DNA from: Pipra filicauda
Lineage: Eukaryota; Chordata; Aves; Passeriformes; Pipridae
Direction: 5' to 3'
Length of the DNA: 64,000 nucleotides
NCBI RefSeq assembly: GCF_003945595.2
Contig: NW_024104421.1
Span: 5,394,001-5,458,000 of the forward strand
Position 1 is the first letter of the stretch, and each line of letters starts with the position of its first letter. Shown one piece after another: positions 1-21,880 of the stretch. Both the position numbers and the translations under genes were made by a program. Below the pieces are notes generated by a model that made no database searches, had not been told where the DNA came from, and saw only the letters and a list, made by a program, of their open reading frames with translations.

Positions 1-711
1 TTATATATAGAATGTTCACTCCTTAGAGCTTGACTTTATGTGTCAGACATGTCAGTCTGCTTTTGTGCTGTGTCCTGTTGGGTGTGGATAGACAGTCAGG
101 TTTCTGCATGGTCTTGGAGCTTGTGAGGTGCTCTGCAGCAATGATCTGTGTGCATATTCTATCCTTCTATAAATGTAAAATTAAAAAATAGTGTTTAGCA
201 ACAAGAAAGAAATCATGTTTTTATGTGACATATAACATCTTTGTGTTTCTTAAGCTCATTTAATTAAAAAAAAAAAAGAAATTTCAGGTAAAAAATGTTT
301 TGTGTGTAGCTAGGCATTAATCTGTATGGTGATAAATGAAATTATCCCAAACTCTGTAAATCAGTGACACTGAAACCCACCTATCTTGTTGGTGTGGTAT
401 TGTATGCCCAGGAGTGTCAAATAAATAATGGCAATATTTCTCTCCAAAATTAATAAGAAAATGTCTTTGCCTTTATAATAAATTTCAATTAAACTTGGAT
501 CCACAAATGTGAAAAGAATTGTTCAGAGTTGTAAGCCTAGGGTGACAGGAGTGGCTGGAAATCTCCCAAGATTCTGTAAGGATGCTTGTTAATCATTGTT
601 TAACACAGAGTTTGTCTTAAAGATAACAAATTTATAGCTTTTATTTTTAATTATTCTTGTAACAGATCTTGAGACCTGTTCTGAGTGTTGGGTGTGAGCA
701 CTGTGACCTGA

Positions 712-10516
<9,805 letters not shown>

Positions 10517-12735
10517 AGACTGTATCAGCCACACTATTTATATGCATTGGAGGTTACATTGGCTTGAAAATTGCTAGGCATGGTATACGGAGTAGAATTT
10601 TTATTTATGAACTCTTATCTGTGTACTGCAACTGTGTAAATCTGCTCATGTAAAGACAGTTGGTTTGATTTGCAAACAGGACAATATGCTGTATTTTGCA
10701 AAAGAAGTCGTATTTAATCCACATAATAAATGGCTCTAAATGTTTCCTTACCAGCTTTCTGGTGCAAATTAAAGCAGACCAAGTCTTCTGTCTCAGTGAC
10801 AGTCTCATCTGAACTTGGGGAAAAAATGTTCAAGTTCCAGTGCCTGACTTGCTAAACAGGTTGCCTGTGGTTAAGACGGCCGGTGTAGTCTTGTGGCATA
10901 GTTTTAAGCTGCTTTTACAATAGAAGTTTAAATACTGTGAAGAGAAGAAAGCACCGAGTATTTCCTTTCATGAATATATTGCATGCACTGTGACAGATGG
11001 AGGTATCAATTTTATAGCACAGTAGACATGTCGACTGTATTACTATGTATGTGTGTCCACATTATTTTTTTCCCCCAAATGTTTAAACTGCAGACAAAAC
11101 GTTGAACTTGATTTAATGGAGTATCATGTAGGAAGAATTAGCCTGGAGCTTGTGAACAATAACGGCCTGCTAAAAAGTGGGTGCAAAGGTTTTCATGTGC
11201 ACTGGAGCTTGTGTATGAATGCTGGGGATTATAATCAGGTACAAGGACATCTCCCCCTTCCTCCCCCCTGGGACCAAGCCCCTGGACCATCCCATAGTAA
11301 ATTTTGTTCTGGCAGAACTGAAAAATAAAAACGGATTTCAAAACTGTAATGGGATAATAAGTGTTTCTTTTAAAAACAGATTTAAGTTGGCCAGGGAGAA
11401 GGGGATCCCCACAACTTCTTTGAATTTTGGAATGTATGACAGTATGAAAGAAAGTCTGTGGAATTGGAATATTTATACCAGAGATTAGAGTTGCTTTTGA
11501 GGAAATTTTATTGTGCTGTAAGTAGCGCTTTCTTTTTTTTTTTTTTGGAGGACAATCGTAAAATAATGAAATTTTAGGTTGGAAATTAAGTTGATTTTTT
11601 TTTTTCTTCTGATTATAATTCATACAGATAACTATTGATCACACTAGCCTTTATAAAGTAAACATTTTAATTGTTATGAATAAAAATTTATTTAAACTCC
11701 AGCCAGCGCACTTGCATGTACTTTTAAAGCAGATTCACTCTTTTTGTATAAAGTGAAAATGTTTACTCTAGTGTTGCTGATATTTTATCTTTAACACAAC
11801 TTGCATGAAAAATAGGACACTGCCCTTAACCTCCATGGCTTTGTGGTATTGGGCCAGTATAATGAGGTTTTTTTATTACCAAATGCACTTCCTTCTGCCT
11901 TTAATCAGTTAGAAATGGAATTCCTTTTGTAAGCTGCTAAAGATTGAAAATTTAAAAATTCAGTTTACAAGAAGCTGTTTAAAAATGCATTTTTCTCATG
12001 GTAATTTTCAGTTTTGCATCAATATAAGCACAGTCTGGCAGGTGCAACTTTTGGATACTTTATGTATAATCTGAGATAATTCACGCAGAACACAGAAATA
12101 TATAATGTATTTTTAAACAGCCTAAAAAGTCACGGTGTATGTATTACATGTAATGAATACAAAGCAAGTAATTTTAACTTCTTGCATTGTGTCCAGGGAT
12201 GGTAGTTCTCAGATTTAAGAAATGTGACTGAAGTGCAAACCACTTTTGTATACAGCTTTGGTGATCAGTGGAAAGTTTTAATAGTTTTGTCAAAAGCATT
12301 TCATTTCTGTTTGGAATTCACCTGACACCTCTATCACCTTTTACTTTCAACACATAAGAAGTATGTTTTCAACAAGGTAGTGCCGTCCATAAGTGAACTG
12401 CTACCTAAGCTTTAACTCCCAGTCAACAGTCTCTTGTGAAGAAGTAATCTGACTTGTAAGTTTTGAAATGCTGCCTAAAGCAAATGAATTTCATTTATTT
12501 AAGAAATTCTTGCAAGTGATAACCTGGCTCTGTAATGTCATGTAAAATTTCCACAGTGTAAATTTGGTTTTTGAAATGTTACAACTTCTTTTGTTTTAAA
12601 TTTCACAAAAAGTTTCAATTTGGTAATGTTTTGAGTGCCAAGAAATGAACTTGATTTGTAATCCTTAATGCAAGTCTTTGAAAGTCCATGCTGTAACAAT
12701 CCTGTTATTTAATAAACAGATAATACACAAAATGA
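10517..12735 (+). other. DNM1L: DNM1L 3' untranslated region
   Basis: AT-rich non-coding sequence follows the DNM1L stop codon. AATAAA polyadenylation signals are seen at 11679-11684 and 12711-12716, so at least two transcript ends are plausible. From about 10980 the UTR is part of the block duplicated at 22.1 kb. Short open frames inside it (for example 11219-11488) have no recognisable product. Confidence 0.7.
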
Positions 12736-15700
12736 ATTATCCCAGAAATAGTTTTGAACTGAGTTGTAGTTCAAGTGACAGGACTTAGTTAATAGTGTAA
12801 CTGCCTGGATTTGTACAGCCATACTTAAGTTTGCACTTGCTCTTGTTCAAGTCTACATTCTGACTTCTTGTATAGTTGCATAACTAATAGTGTAGACAGG
12901 CTGCTTGTGGCTGTTGCTAGGTTTGAAATAAGCTGTTTTCTGGAATTGAACTAAAATACTTAAAGTGCCACTGTTGCTGCCAGCACTAAAAGAAATAATG
13001 AGTAAACTACAGAAAAAAACCTAATGGGGTCAGCAACAAAAAACTCCCAGATTAAAATGATGGTTTGCAGCTGCCTCCTAGCCCACCTTATTTAATTTAA
13101 GGTTGAAATAATTTTGTCATTAATGCACAAATTTTAGATAACTTAAAATACTTTGCTCTCCGGTGGGGAAAGAATCATGGAGGGGAGAACCACTGTAGCC
13201 AAGGTCAGATTAGTAAATGTCTGACATTAGTACCTGAGCTGTGTGGTACTCCTGTAACTAAAACACAGTGTACCAATGTGAACAGTTTGTCAGTGTTTAG
13301 TAGTCAGGTTCAGATTTCACACAGTGGAATAGATGGGCAAGGGGAGGGTGTCTTTGTGCTTCAAACCTCATTCTGAAGTAAACAGAGCAGACCTTGTGTA
13401 AAACCTGCCTTTACTCAATGTTTTATAGACTACAGCAGGGCAAACAACTTGCCAGTCTGTTGTGCCCCTACCTGTTGGTAACTTGAATGGAATTATCTTG
13501 AGTAATTTTTTTTCCTATGGTTTTATCCTTCAGCTGTGAGGGTGATGGGTAGCTGGTGTTTTCAGGAGTTACTGAAGATCTCCACTGTGTGAGCTTTTTA
13601 TTGCAAGTCAAACTCTGTGCTTTGAGGTGAGAGCCAGATGATTGATTCTTCAAAGTGTAAAACCGCTGAATATAGTTTTGTGCTCAGTGGCACTGAAGGT
13701 GCTTACATGCTCTGATAGCTTCGAGTTTACCTGTCCAAAAAAATTACTTTTTGCACTTTAGAATCACACATTTCTAGCCATGTTAAATGCTTTAACATTC
13801 TGTACTACCTAATGTTCACATTGTTCAAATGTTCACATTTGAACAAGTTCTCTTTCTGATTACCTGAGCATATCTGTTTTGGGGTATAGAATAAATAAGA
13901 TCAGGCTAAGGAAGGATACTTGATTTTTCTGGTCATCCTTGATCCTTGGCCCAAGTGTTCAAGTGTGATAACCTTGTGTAGTCATGGCAAGTAGTGGTTG
14001 TATCCAGCTGTTTCTTTGGAAAGAGTCAGGGAAGGGTTTGGTTTGCTAGGAATTGGTCAAAAGGAAGCACAGACTAAATTTCTTAAGAATTTATGGGTGT
14101 TACTAAAAACCTTGTCTGCAAAGAAGTGACTTCCCTTTTTTATTTTGTATTTGTAAAAATGAATAAAATCCTTTTACTAACTTATTAAAAGTGGGTATAT
14201 GTGTGCATCTGCACCATTTGGTAATCAGGAAAAAAAGGCAGGAAAGAGATCAGACACGAATCATTATTAATTTCTCTGTTCTTGGGATTTTATTTCCTGC
14301 AACCATAAAGAAACTATCAGATCTGCTCTGTTGTTTTCCTCTGGAGGCAAACATGGCTGTCTATTGGTGTAGTTTGTTCCCACATGCTTCTGATTTGCAC
14401 TAATGCTTCTGTTGTTTAAGAAACAAGGCAGGTATATTAGGTGGATGAACTTTACTTTCCCTTCTCTTCACCTTTCTCCTCCACATGCTTTCTCTTAAGG
14501 CAAAGTTAACAAGCAACAGAAAGTGGTCTGGGAGCTAAGACAATGTATAGAGTGCTTTTTTTCTTTCTGAAACAGAGACGTCTCATTATAATTTATAATT
14601 TCCCCATTCCTCTCATAGGCTGGGTGGTTTTAAACCAGCTGAACTACCATGAGTTATTCAGACAGCAGAAGAGATGGTGCTGAGTGACCACATCCAGGAA
14701 GGTCAGATTAAGATCTTGTGGTATAATATATTATATTGCAACTGACTGTAGAGGCCAAAGAACTAGTGCCAGGATATACTTTTATCAAAGATGGCAGATA
14801 GCAGGATGTATCCAGTGAATTCACAGGACCAAGAAGCGGAATGAGCGTCACTTACCTGGTAAGTCATACTATGCCCACAGAAGGCTTAAAAGGGATTCAT
14901 GAAGTTGATTTAAGCTTTGAGAGGCTCTATACTTCCACACTTCAAGAAGTGATTTTGCTGTGTATTCCCACATGAAGGCTGGAAAGCTTTGGTGCAATGT
15001 GCCCCCATACATAACCAAGAAGCTCATTAGTGCTTAATCATTCTTTTCCTTTATTGTGAATTTCCTGCAGGGTCCTTCAGAGCAAACCTGTTGTGAACAA
15101 ACACGTTGATTGCAGGTTGGTTGTCCTTGCCCACTGGCACAGGTTTCTCTGGTAGGTGAGCACACATTGGCTGTAAGAAGTCCTGGGTTGGAGGATGATT
15201 TTGCTTGTCTTGCTGTGGGTTCTCCTGTGGAGTAACCAGCCACTGTTCTCCTCCAACACATGGTTATTAAAGGAGGGGAAGCCTCCTTTGAGATCCAAAG
15301 ATCTCCATCTTTGGACTTTGAAATGAATCTTTTCATTGTCTTCTTGTGCAGCTCCTCTTAGGAATGGTGCTTTGAATAAGGCAGAATATCTACAACCTCT
15401 TCACTGGTATACCTCAGCTGCTTTATTTGAACTCTGTTGGTGCATTTTGAAAATCGATGGTATTGGGCAGTTTGTGAGCTGCGTAGTAACACACAGGACA
15501 GAAACATCTTCAAGTATGTCTTCAAGCCACAGAGCTGAAATGACCTGTTGTTTTAGGGAGATTCTCTGTTGTCACAGCTGCAGCCATTTTATAACATAGT
15601 AATTTTTCTTTCCAACCCTAAGTAATGATACTCCATTCTTGAGAATATGCTGTCTGAGAATAAGAACAGTCTCAGGATTAGTTACACGATTCCCATTTAT

Positions 15701-15790
15701 TGAAACTCCTCCATCTGTAATTTTCTGGTACCTTAAAAAAAAACCAAAACAAAAATAAATGGTAATTGCAAAAGGAAACTACTTACTGCC
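10980..15790. repeat. Duplicated block, copy 1 (DNM1L 3' UTR to YARS2 exon 5)
   Basis: This block is homologous to 22119-26612. Shared landmarks include gcactgtgacagatgg (10984 and 22124), gccaagaaatgaac, cctgagcatatctg/cctgagcatacctg, gaagcggaatgagcg and the whole YARS2 exon 5. Copy 1 has about 1 kb (roughly 11.53-12.55 kb) that is missing from copy 2. It spans the tail-to-tail junction of the two genes. Confidence 0.9.
15050..15571 (-). other. YARS2: YARS2 3' untranslated region
   Basis: Sequence from the YARS2 stop codon to an AATAAA signal on the minus strand (tttatt at 15050-15055 on the plus strand). Two overlapping minus-strand frames are open here (15034-15336 and 15077-15298). They are open again in the duplicate at 25872-26174 because the two copies are nearly identical. 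No coding signal is recognised, so this is best read as UTR. Confidence 0.6.
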
Positions 15791-18700
15791 ATTAAGTATT
15801 GAAAGTCCACTTAAGGGTTTTTTTTCTTGGATCCATAATTGAATAAATTTTAATTCTCTCGCACTTCATTTTCAGTCCAGGTCAAGAGTGATTGAAACTA
15901 ACTTTAGCCTCTACTACTCCAATTCTGTCTGAGAGGTGTAGGGAAACCTAGGCTGTTGCTTTAGGTTGTCCCTTGATCAGGTGTAGATTTTACAGCTGAG
16001 GTACATAAGGCTGTGTTAGCATATACTTCAAAATGGAATGAGGTTGTGTGCTCGCCTCTTCTTTAATGCTGCTATGTAGATCACAGCCTGTTTCTGCTTG
16101 ATTTGGCTGTCCTGATCATTTAACTTCTGACCCCAGACTGCTACAACTGTTTAAGTGAGTAGAGCACCAGGTGAGAACTTACCCACTAGGTCCATCTGGA
16201 ATGGCATTTGCTTTGCGACACAAGTCAAGAACACTCATTCCAGGTTCAAGCATCAGTTCAGCAGAAGGAGCTTGTCTAAAAAGTTCCTGTAACTCTAGGT
16301 CAGACATCTCTTCCAGAGCCTCCACACTACTGTAATAAAGGGCCTTAGTGCACCTGTGAGAACAAAGATCATTCAAAATACAGAGCCAGACTCATTTTCA
16401 CACAAAGTGCTATTCAAACAAGCAGATTCCTCTCCCCAATTTCTCCTGAGTCCACAAACTAAGAGAATTACTTAAAATACACCCCCATTTTCTTATTGCA
16501 CCCCATTGCCCTGCGGATTTTTTTTTATATCCTTAATGTATTTTTAAGTCTACAGAATTATTACATTTTTCTCTTTTAACATCTAAGCAACAAGTAAATA
16601 CATTTAAATAGTCTCTGAAAAAAGAATCATTACCATTTAAAAAATCTGAAACAAAACTGCTTGACAAAACAAACTTCACCTCTTAGCAGATTCTAGCCCC
16701 TCTCTGCCATGGACAAGCTTGGTTACTTCTGCAGCCAGTCGTTTCTGAGGGCCCCATTTTTCAGGTTCTTTAGCATGCATTTCCATGATGTGGGCAATCT
16801 CCTCAAGAGGTAGGAAAGTGAATAGTTTCAGGTATCTACAAGCAGAGAAAAAAATATTTGTTTGTATAGCCATCATTACAGATTTCCTGCCTTTGTCATT
16901 TGAACTTCGTTAACTCACTAAAATGATTCTTAATCCATTTAAGAAATCCATATGACATATTTAATTAATGCTTAATTGTGTGAATTATGGTACATGAATA
17001 GAAATAAATGGTATGTTTGTCCAGATGTGTGCTAAATTATGACTACTACTAGCTTTGAATAGGTTTATGGAACTAGTAATTTAACCAGGTATATGAATTT
17101 TGTTCATTCCGTTTTTCTCCTCTGCTTTAGTTTTTGCTTTAACTGCTTTCAACAGTGACTCAAAACCGGTGCCTGAAAACCTACTTTGTATACTTGTATT
17201 TATATTCCTTGTATACTCTCTGCCAAGAGTTTAAAATGGAATAGCTTTCTCCCCTTTTTATTTGCACTACTGCCAGTAAAGACGCTGCCAGTGTCACTGC
17301 CTCCTAGGCATGTTTTCATCTAGGCCAGTGGTCTCCAAAGTGGGGTGACAGCAGCCTAGGAGGTAGGCAAGACCACTGGGGTACAGGAAGAAAGTATTAG
17401 AAGTTCAGTAATACTACACTTCTATAAATAAATAAATAAATAAATATACATGTATTGGGAGTGAATGCTTAAAATTTCTTTCACTGATAAGTGCCTGTGA
17501 TCAAAAAAGTTTGGAGATCACTGATCTACAGTTAATACAATCATAAATATTAATTTCTTGGCTTTTCTTAACAAGGCAATATTCAGATCTGTTTAAGATT
17601 TGAATGTCATGCAGTTGCAGTTCTAAAAGCTGAACTCTGTGTGTTTATAACTAGTTAAGCAGCTTCTCACAATTAGAATGTGGTCCTTCTGGATACCTCA
17701 TTCTAAGTCAAAACTTGTAGTAATTAATATATATTTAAGTGCAGTTGCTTATTAATCAGAGACTTGACTGATGCTGAGATGCTCAGTACAGAAACTAACA
17801 CACCTTGTAAGACAGAGTCACCCCACTGGCAAACAAAATGCCAGTGCTTCACTTGTTTGTTCATCCACCTCCTAATTTTCTTATGCATATGACGGGTTCC
17901 ACTATCCTATATACTTAGGAACCAGTTATGCTTGTTTATTTAATGAATGTACAGTTATAATTAACATAAACTTCTACATGGAGCTCGTGTTGCACATATC
18001 CAAATGAAACAGTTACAGAGAACAGTTAGGATCAGGTTTTATAAACAATGATAAAAAGCAAAATGAAGAACAACTTACTTTTCAACTACGTTATCTTGTT
18101 GTCTGACAAAAAACTGATACAGCTCAAATGGAGAAGTCTTATCTCTGTTTAGCCAAACTGCATTTCCAGCAGTTTTTCCCAGTTTATCTCCAGTAGTACT
18201 GGTAATAAGAGGTACAGTGATTCCAAACACATCTGTTCCTGTCATCCTAGGAAAGAAAAGATGCACTGCTTGTTAAAAAAAAAAAAATCACATCTTGGTA
18301 AAATTGACTAAAATACAAACATTCTGCAAGGTCCTATCCTTAATATAAAGCAGTTAAATAAGGGAGTGAGGAGCAAAAGATACCCGAACAGATGTTCTGA
18401 AAAGAGTGCTTTAGGGAAAAAAACAACTTAAGTTTTTAAGTTCTTTTATGTGTATCAAAGAAGTTGACATACTCAAAGCAACTCGAGCAACAGCATTAGC
18501 AGGTTCATTGTGCCCGACCTCTTGTCTTCTGCTCCGAGTACTAATCGAAGCTGCTGGTGTGGCTGGGACACTTGTAAGGCTTTTCCTCTGTGCCCAATCT
18601 CTCTCTTGTAATAATCAAGCCCGTACTGAAGTAGAAGCATTACCACATCCTCACTGATTTATACTCCTGCAAACCTTCTAAAACTCGCACTAAATTTGGT

Positions 18701-20519
18701 GGATAAGCAAAAAGCGCATCATCGTCACATCTCATTTTACTTCTGAGAAGGAATGGAGCAATCTTGACCAATATACCACAACTACCTCTACTTCAGTGTG
18801 ATCACACCAGGATCCATGTGCTGGCAGAGGACTTGTCCTGATTTTGTCCCATGCTTCAGGGTATTTGATTTTGGTTCTTGGATCCACTAATAAAAAATCC
18901 ATCCTTTTTGTTAAGAATTTATTAACAATTCATAGAAAACGCTTAAACCCTGGCCAAAATGTACATATGTGTCAGGCTTATGGTCAGGCCAATTAATTAT
19001 TCCTCTCAAATCACAGTTTTATGTAAGGCCAAATGTCTTGAGGGTTGACGTCTGCTCCTGGTGCTTTAGCGACTGTCAGCACCAAGTCGCACAGCTTCTG
19101 GTCACAGAATCAGCTGGGTTGGAAGAGACCTCTGAGATCATGAAGTCCAACCTATGACCACCTCATCTACTAGACCATAGTGCCACATCCACTCCTTCCT
19201 TAAACACCACCAGGTGACTCCACCACCTCCCTGGGCAGCCCGTTCCAATGCCTAATCACTCCATCTGTGAAGAACTTCTTCCTAATGGCCAACCTAAACC
19301 TCCCCTGGTGCAGCTTAAGGCTGTGTCCTCTTGTTCTGTCACTTGTTACCTGGGAGAAGGGGCCGATCTCCATCTGGCTACAACCTCCTTTCAGGTAGCT
19401 GTATAGCGCTACAAGGTCACCCCCGAGCCTCCTTTTCTCCAGGCTAAACAGCCCCAGCTCCCTCAGCCGCTCCGCACAGGACATGCACTCCAGACCCTTC
19501 CCCCAGGCAGCTCCACTGCCCTTCTTTGTACCCGCTCCAGCACCTCAACATCCTTCCAGAACTGAGTGGCCCAGAACTGGACAAAGCACTCGAGCTGCGG
19601 CCTCACCACTGCCAACCATTGGGAGAATCTCCTCCCTAGTCCTGCTGGCCACACTATTCCCGATGCAGGTCTCCCGGTACCCAGACCACGCGTACCACCC
19701 CCGGCCCCCGGCCCCGCCGTACTTGGTGACGAGCTCGTAGCCGGACATGATGTTTCCCATCTGGTCGTGGCCCCCCAGCTGGATGCGGCAGCCGTGGTGC
19801 TGGTGCAGGTGCAGGAAGTCGTACGCCTGGAGCGCGGGGTACAGGAATTCCGCCAGGCTCATCCCGTCGGCGCTGCGGAGGCGCGCCTGGCAGCTCTGCC
19901 GGCTCAGTAGCGTGCCCATGCGGAGCCGCCCGCCGGCCCCGCCCAGGAACCGCAGCAGCGGCTCCCGGCCGAGCCAGCTGGCGTTGTCCAGCAGCTCCGC
20001 CCGGCCCAGCCGCCCGGCCCCCGGGTTCCAGAACAGCTCCCGGTGGTTCTGGAAGAGCCGCTCCAGCCCCGCGCGCAGGGCCCTGGCGTGCGCGCGCGCC
20101 GTCCCGGCCGGCAGCGGCTCCCGCGCGCGCTCCCGCCCGCTGGGGTCCCCGAGCCGCGCGGTGGCCCCGCCCACCACGGCGATGACGTCGTGCCCCGCGC
20201 GCTGGAAGTGCAGCAGCGCCATGACGGGCAGCAGGTGCCCCACGTGCAGCGAGTCCGCCGTGGGGTCGAACCCGCAGTAGGCGGCCAGGGGCGGCCGGCC
20301 CGGCGCCAGCAGCGCCGGCAGCTGCTCCTCCGCGCTCTGCGCCGGGAACACCTCCTGGAACAGCCCGCGCTCGCACTGCGCCGCCAGCAGCCCGCCCGCG
20401 CCCCGCGCCCGCCGCGGCTGCTCGTGGGCCCGGCGGCGGGGCGGGAGCGGGGCCCGGCGGAGCCCGCCCCACAGCCCCACCGCCCGCCCGCACCGCCGAG
20501 CCACCACCGGGGCCGCCAT
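15572..20519 (-). CDS. YARS2: YARS2, mitochondrial tyrosyl-tRNA synthetase (complete, five exons)
   Basis: Charges mitochondrial tRNA-Tyr with tyrosine in the matrix. Coding exons in transcript order are 20519-19723, 18246-18079, 16835-16680, 16353-16183 and 15731-15572. All junctions are GT-AG (the first donor is GTACGG), and the exons join to 1452 bases, or 483 aa, close to the usual ~477. The ATG at 20519-20517 is followed by an Arg/Ala-rich N-terminus typical of a mitochondrial presequence. Class I synthetase signatures are clear: HVGH (residues 92-95) for ATP binding, GGHDQMGN in the tyrosine pocket region, and KLGKT (287-291) in place of KMSKS. The last exon is the S4-like RNA-binding part ([14 protein letters not shown]) and ends in WLQL. 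The gene lies tail to tail with DNM1L, as in human. Confidence 0.96.
17326..17523. mobile_element. hAT-type non-autonomous DNA transposon (MITE) in YARS2 intron 2
   Basis: A 198-base segment starts CAGTGGTCTCCAAAG and ends with the near-complement of that (ctttttt... ttggagatcactg), giving about 15-base terminal inverted repeats with one or two mismatches. Flanking 8-mers atctaggc (17318-17325) and atctacag (17524-17531) share atcta and fit the nTCTAnAn-like target duplication of Charlie/hAT elements. It contains an (AAAT)n stretch and no coding frame. Confidence 0.7.
17425..17446. repeat. (AAAT)n microsatellite
   Basis: About five tandem aaat units inside the hAT-like element in YARS2 intron 2. 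Confidence 0.85.
19100..19668 (-). mobile_element. CR1 LINE fragment in YARS2 intron 1
   Basis: Minus-strand frames read the C-terminal end of CR1 ORF2 ([57 protein letters not shown]), then the CR1 3' UTR. Frameshifts break the reading. The 5' end of the fragment begins about 55 bases after the exon 1 splice donor, so the element sits almost against exon 1. Confidence 0.95.
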
Positions 20520-20600
20520 CGCGCGCGGGGCACGCCGGGAACGAGCGGGGCGGGGCTCCCTCAGGCGCCGGCCCCGCCCCGCGCGGGGACAGCCGGGGTG
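19690..20600. promoter_or_regulatory. CpG island over YARS2 exon 1 and promoter
   Basis: A sharp change to very GC- and CpG-rich sequence covers all of YARS2 exon 1 and the bases upstream of its ATG, against an AT-rich surround. This is the usual form of a housekeeping-gene promoter. Many long shadow frames on both strands here come from base composition only. Confidence 0.8.
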
Positions 20601-20790
20601 GGATGAGCGGGATGGAATGAGCGGGATGGGACATCCGGGGTGGGATAACCGGGGCGGGATAAGCGGGATGGGACAACCGAGGTGGCATGAGCGGGATGGG
20701 ACAACCGGGGTGGGGTAATCGGGGTGGTTCAGTCGGGAGGGGCTAACAGGGACAGGACAGTCGGGATGGAACAATCGGCGTGGGATCACC
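20592..20790. repeat. Degenerate ~15-bp minisatellite upstream of YARS2
   Basis: About a dozen imperfect units such as gggatgggacaaccgg, ggtgggataaccgg and gggatgagc follow each other directly upstream of the YARS2 start codon. The units vary in length (9-16 bases) and in sequence. The array is inside or next to the promoter CpG island and probably varies in length between individuals. Confidence 0.8.
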
Positions 20791-21009
20791 ACCATGACCC
20801 GTTGGGGGGGGAGCACGGAGGGAGCCTTGGATGGTCGGGAATGGCTTGAACGCCTGGCTGGTGATTCTTCTCCACGGTATTAAAGCAAATTCGCACAGGC
20901 ACGCCGTGTGTTGTTGGCTTCTCCTTTTCCACTTCTTCTTTTTGTTCCTTTCCCCAACCCGAAATACCGGGATTTCTGATGCTTTCAGGCTGAAATGCTT
21001 GCGTGGGAA

Positions 21010-21140
21010 ATGAGGCCCTCAGCTGGTAGTAGGGCGGCTGGCAGGAGGGGTAGCAGATGCTTAAATTAGTGACACTGGAGCTTTAGAGCTTATGAGCTCT
21101 AGAATTTATAAGCTACATTACCAGAATTTATTAGCTGTGT
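21010..21140. repeat. Short duplicated segment paired with 28015-28125
   Basis: The motifs ccctcag, gtagggcg.ctggcag, gatgcttaaattagt and gagctttaga recur in the same order at 28015-28125. The segment follows YARS2 exon 1 at one site and partial copy 3 at the other. This suggests that the whole unit, with its flank, was copied as a tandem chain. Confidence 0.75.
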
Positions 21141-21189
21141 TACGTAGCTTGAGTATTTGGGAAGAGGACGCTTAAATTATGTTGGTGTG

Positions 21190-21880
21190 CAGCTATAGGC
21201 ATGTGGGTGATAAAGATTAGGGGAAACATGGGCCCTCTCAAAAGGGAAATGGGACACCTGGTTACCTGGGATATGAAGAAGGCTGAGGTACTCCACGATT
21301 TTTTTGCCTCAGTCTTCACTAGCAAGTGACACCACCAGAGCTGCAGAAGGCAAGGCAAGGATGAGGAGAATGAAGAACCACCTGCTGTAGGAGAAGATCG
21401 GGTTTGAGACTGTCTAAGGAACCTGAAGGTGCACAAGTCCATGGGATTTGATGAGATGCATCCACTGAACCTGGGGGGTCTTGCAGATGAAGTGTCTAAG
21501 CTGCTATCCATATATGAGAAGCTAAGGTAGTCTGGTGAAGTTCCCACTGGCTGGAAAGGGGAAAATATAGCCCCTCTTTTTAAGAAGAGAAAAAAGGAAG
21601 TCGTGCCTCTGTGCCCAGCAAGATCATGGAGCAGATCTTCCTGGATACTATGCTAAGGTACATGAAAAGTGAATGGTGACAGCCAGCATGGCTCCGCTAA
21701 GGGCAAGTTGTGCCTGACAAATTTGATGGCTTTCTACAACAAGGTTACAAGGGAAGAGCAGCTGATGTCATCTATCTGGACTTGCACAAAGCATTTGACA
21801 CAACATCCATGTGTCTAAATTTGAGAGACGTGGATTTGGTGGATAAGGAACTGTCTGGTTAGTTGCAGTCATAGAATTGC
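21190..21880 (+). mobile_element. CR1 LINE, internal ORF2 (reverse transcriptase) fragment
   Basis: The plus-strand sequence follows the reverse transcriptase part of avian CR1: landmarks ggttacctgggatatgaaga, tttttgcctcagtcttcact, aaggtgcacaagtccatggg, ctctgtgcccagcaagatca, tctggacttgcacaaagcat. Frame breaks and gaps show that it is dead. It separates YARS2 from duplicated copy 2. Confidence 0.88.

Noticed and set aside
11219..11488. 89-codon frame shared with 22184-22435
   Set aside because: Lies in the DNM1L 3' UTR and its duplicate; frames and ends differ between copies, and no family resemblance was seen.
15034..15336. 100-codon minus-strand frame that recurs as 25872-26174 with only two changes
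   Set aside because: A second frame (15077-15298) is equally open and equally shared. The conservation comes from recent duplication of the YARS2 3' UTR, and an AATAAA lies inside it.
19654..20688. Long alternative frames in the CpG island (344, 209, 187 and 177 codons)
   Set aside because: GC-rich shadow frames of YARS2 exon 1, dominated by Ala, Gly, Pro and Arg.
19545..20816. 423-codon minus-strand frame taken as one gene
   Set aside because: It is YARS2 exon 1 read through into the upstream minisatellite and into the intronic CR1 element; the real start is the ATG at 20519 and the exon ends at 19723.
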